DNA of 7,298 nt, taken from Paracoccaceae bacterium. Its GTDB lineage: Bacteria > Pseudomonadota > Alphaproteobacteria > Rhodobacterales > Rhodobacteraceae. The position numbers and the translations under genes were made by a program. Position 1 is the stretch's first letter; each line of letters opens with the position of its first letter. The notes below the pieces were generated by a model that was given only the letters and a program-made list of their open reading frames with translations, was not told the origin of the DNA and searched no databases. Of this stretch, positions 6,718-7,298 are shown in pieces. The stretch is from the NCBI GenBank assembly GCA_003512825.1, contig DOOI01000030.1, positions 1 through 7,298 of the forward strand, read 5' to 3'.

Positions 6718-7298
6718 TGACCTGCCAATCCTCTCTGGGTTTGCGGCTTTTCAGCCATCCACGGAACGTCATCACCACCATCAAGGCCATCGCTGCAACC
6801 ATGACGGCCGAAATCGGACGTGTGATAAAGATCGTCAAATCGCCATTCGCCCCGCCCAAGGCTTGGCGTAGACGGCCTTCAAGGATCGGCCCCATTACCA
6901 AACCCAAAAGAATGGGCGTCAGCGGCCATCGATGGGAGCGCAGCACATAACCCAGCATGGCGAAAACAATTGCAATGCCCACGTCAGAAAAACGATAATT
7001 GGAGGCGTAGGTGCCTATCAAGCTGAGCGTCATGATGGCAACGCCCAAGAAGCGCTTATTCACCAAGGCGGCACGTGCGATCGTGTTGGTCGCCACTAAA
7101 AGGAACAAGATCACCACAAAATTCATTAGCAGCAGCGTCCAATACAGCCCCGCTACAAATTCCGGCCTATTTAAAAAAAGATCTGGTCCCGGAATGACGT
7201 TATGCACCAAAAATACGGCCAGCATCATCGCAGTCAGTTCTTCACCGGGGATCCCCAAGGCGAGCATGGGGATCAGCGCGGCAGGGGGCACCGAATTG
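6707..7298 (-). CDS. Tripartite tricarboxylate transporter permease, TctA family (partial, C-terminal part)
   Basis: Large membrane subunit of a TTT-family secondary transporter, which works with a small membrane subunit (TctB) and a periplasmic binding protein (TctC) to import carboxylates and related solutes. About 196 residues are visible; the family is usually near 500, so the N-terminal 60% lies beyond the right edge. Recognisable family features are IPMLALGIPG followed by a helix, then a PGP motif and a PE dipeptide (VIPGPDLF, then NRPEF), and near the end LGLVMGPILEGRLRQAL and FITRPISAV, which match the conserved TctA C-terminus. Roughly five hydrophobic segments are visible. The usual small residue after GIPG is replaced by EE. 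The reading frame is open to the window edge, so the GTG at 7291 is not the real start. The stop overlaps the aldehyde dehydrogenase start by 11 bases, arguing that the imported solute is the pathway substrate. Substrate not determinable. Confidence 0.93.
   Translation of the reverse strand, partial: NSVPPAALIPMLALGIPGEELTAMMLAVFLVHNVIPGPDLFLNRPEFVAGLYWTLLLMNFVVILFLLVATNTIARAALVNKRFLGVAIMTLSLIGTYASNYRFSDVGIAIVFAMLGYVLRSHRWPLTPILLGLVMGPILEGRLRQALGGANGDLTIFITRPISAVMVAAMALMVVMTFRGWLKSRKPREDWQVNDT

Noticed and set aside
7289..7291. GTG as start codon of the permease
   Set aside because: The frame is open to the window edge and conserved TctA sequence begins immediately; the protein is a fragment cut by the window.

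Overview
The window looks like a piece of an alphaproteobacterial chromosome or large plasmid, most likely from the Rhodobacterales (Roseobacter group). The basis is moderately high GC, tightly overlapping genes, a tripartite tricarboxylate transporter (TTT) permease beside catabolic enzymes, and a GC-rich hairpin followed by ATATTTTTT at the left edge, a style common in that group. The taxonomy is inference; no rRNA or marker gene is present.

All six genes lie on the minus strand, so transcription runs from the right edge to the left. In that order they are: the C-terminal part of a TctA-family permease (cut by the window edge); a PuuC-like NAD(P)-dependent aldehyde dehydrogenase; a class-III-fold PLP enzyme of the AGXT2L/phospho-lyase type; an aminoglycoside-phosphotransferase-fold small-molecule kinase; and a Tm-1-like (UPF0261) ATP-binding protein. 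These five overlap by 4 to 11 bases at every junction (three are ATGA), so they almost certainly form one translationally coupled operon. After a 107-base gap comes an acyl-CoA-ligase-type AMP-forming enzyme. The gap holds an 18-bp perfect palindrome fused to three tandem 11-bp repeats, a likely operator for the ligase. The last 133 bases hold no gene I can support, only a small inverted repeat at the ligase stop codon and a plus-strand-oriented terminator-like hairpin.

The most interesting reading is biochemical. A small-molecule kinase next to an AGXT2L-like PLP enzyme is the pair that, in animals, phosphorylates hydroxylysine and then removes phosphate and ammonia to leave an aldehyde. The next gene encodes an aldehyde dehydrogenase resembling those that act on amino-aldehydes. 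Together with the transporter and the CoA ligase, the window can be read as a pathway: uptake of a hydroxylated amine or amino alcohol, O-phosphorylation, phospho-lyase cleavage, oxidation to an acid and, perhaps, CoA activation. The substrate cannot be named from sequence; 5-hydroxylysine and 1-amino-2-propanol/ethanolamine-type compounds are the leading candidates. The Tm-1-like protein is an unexplained member of the operon.
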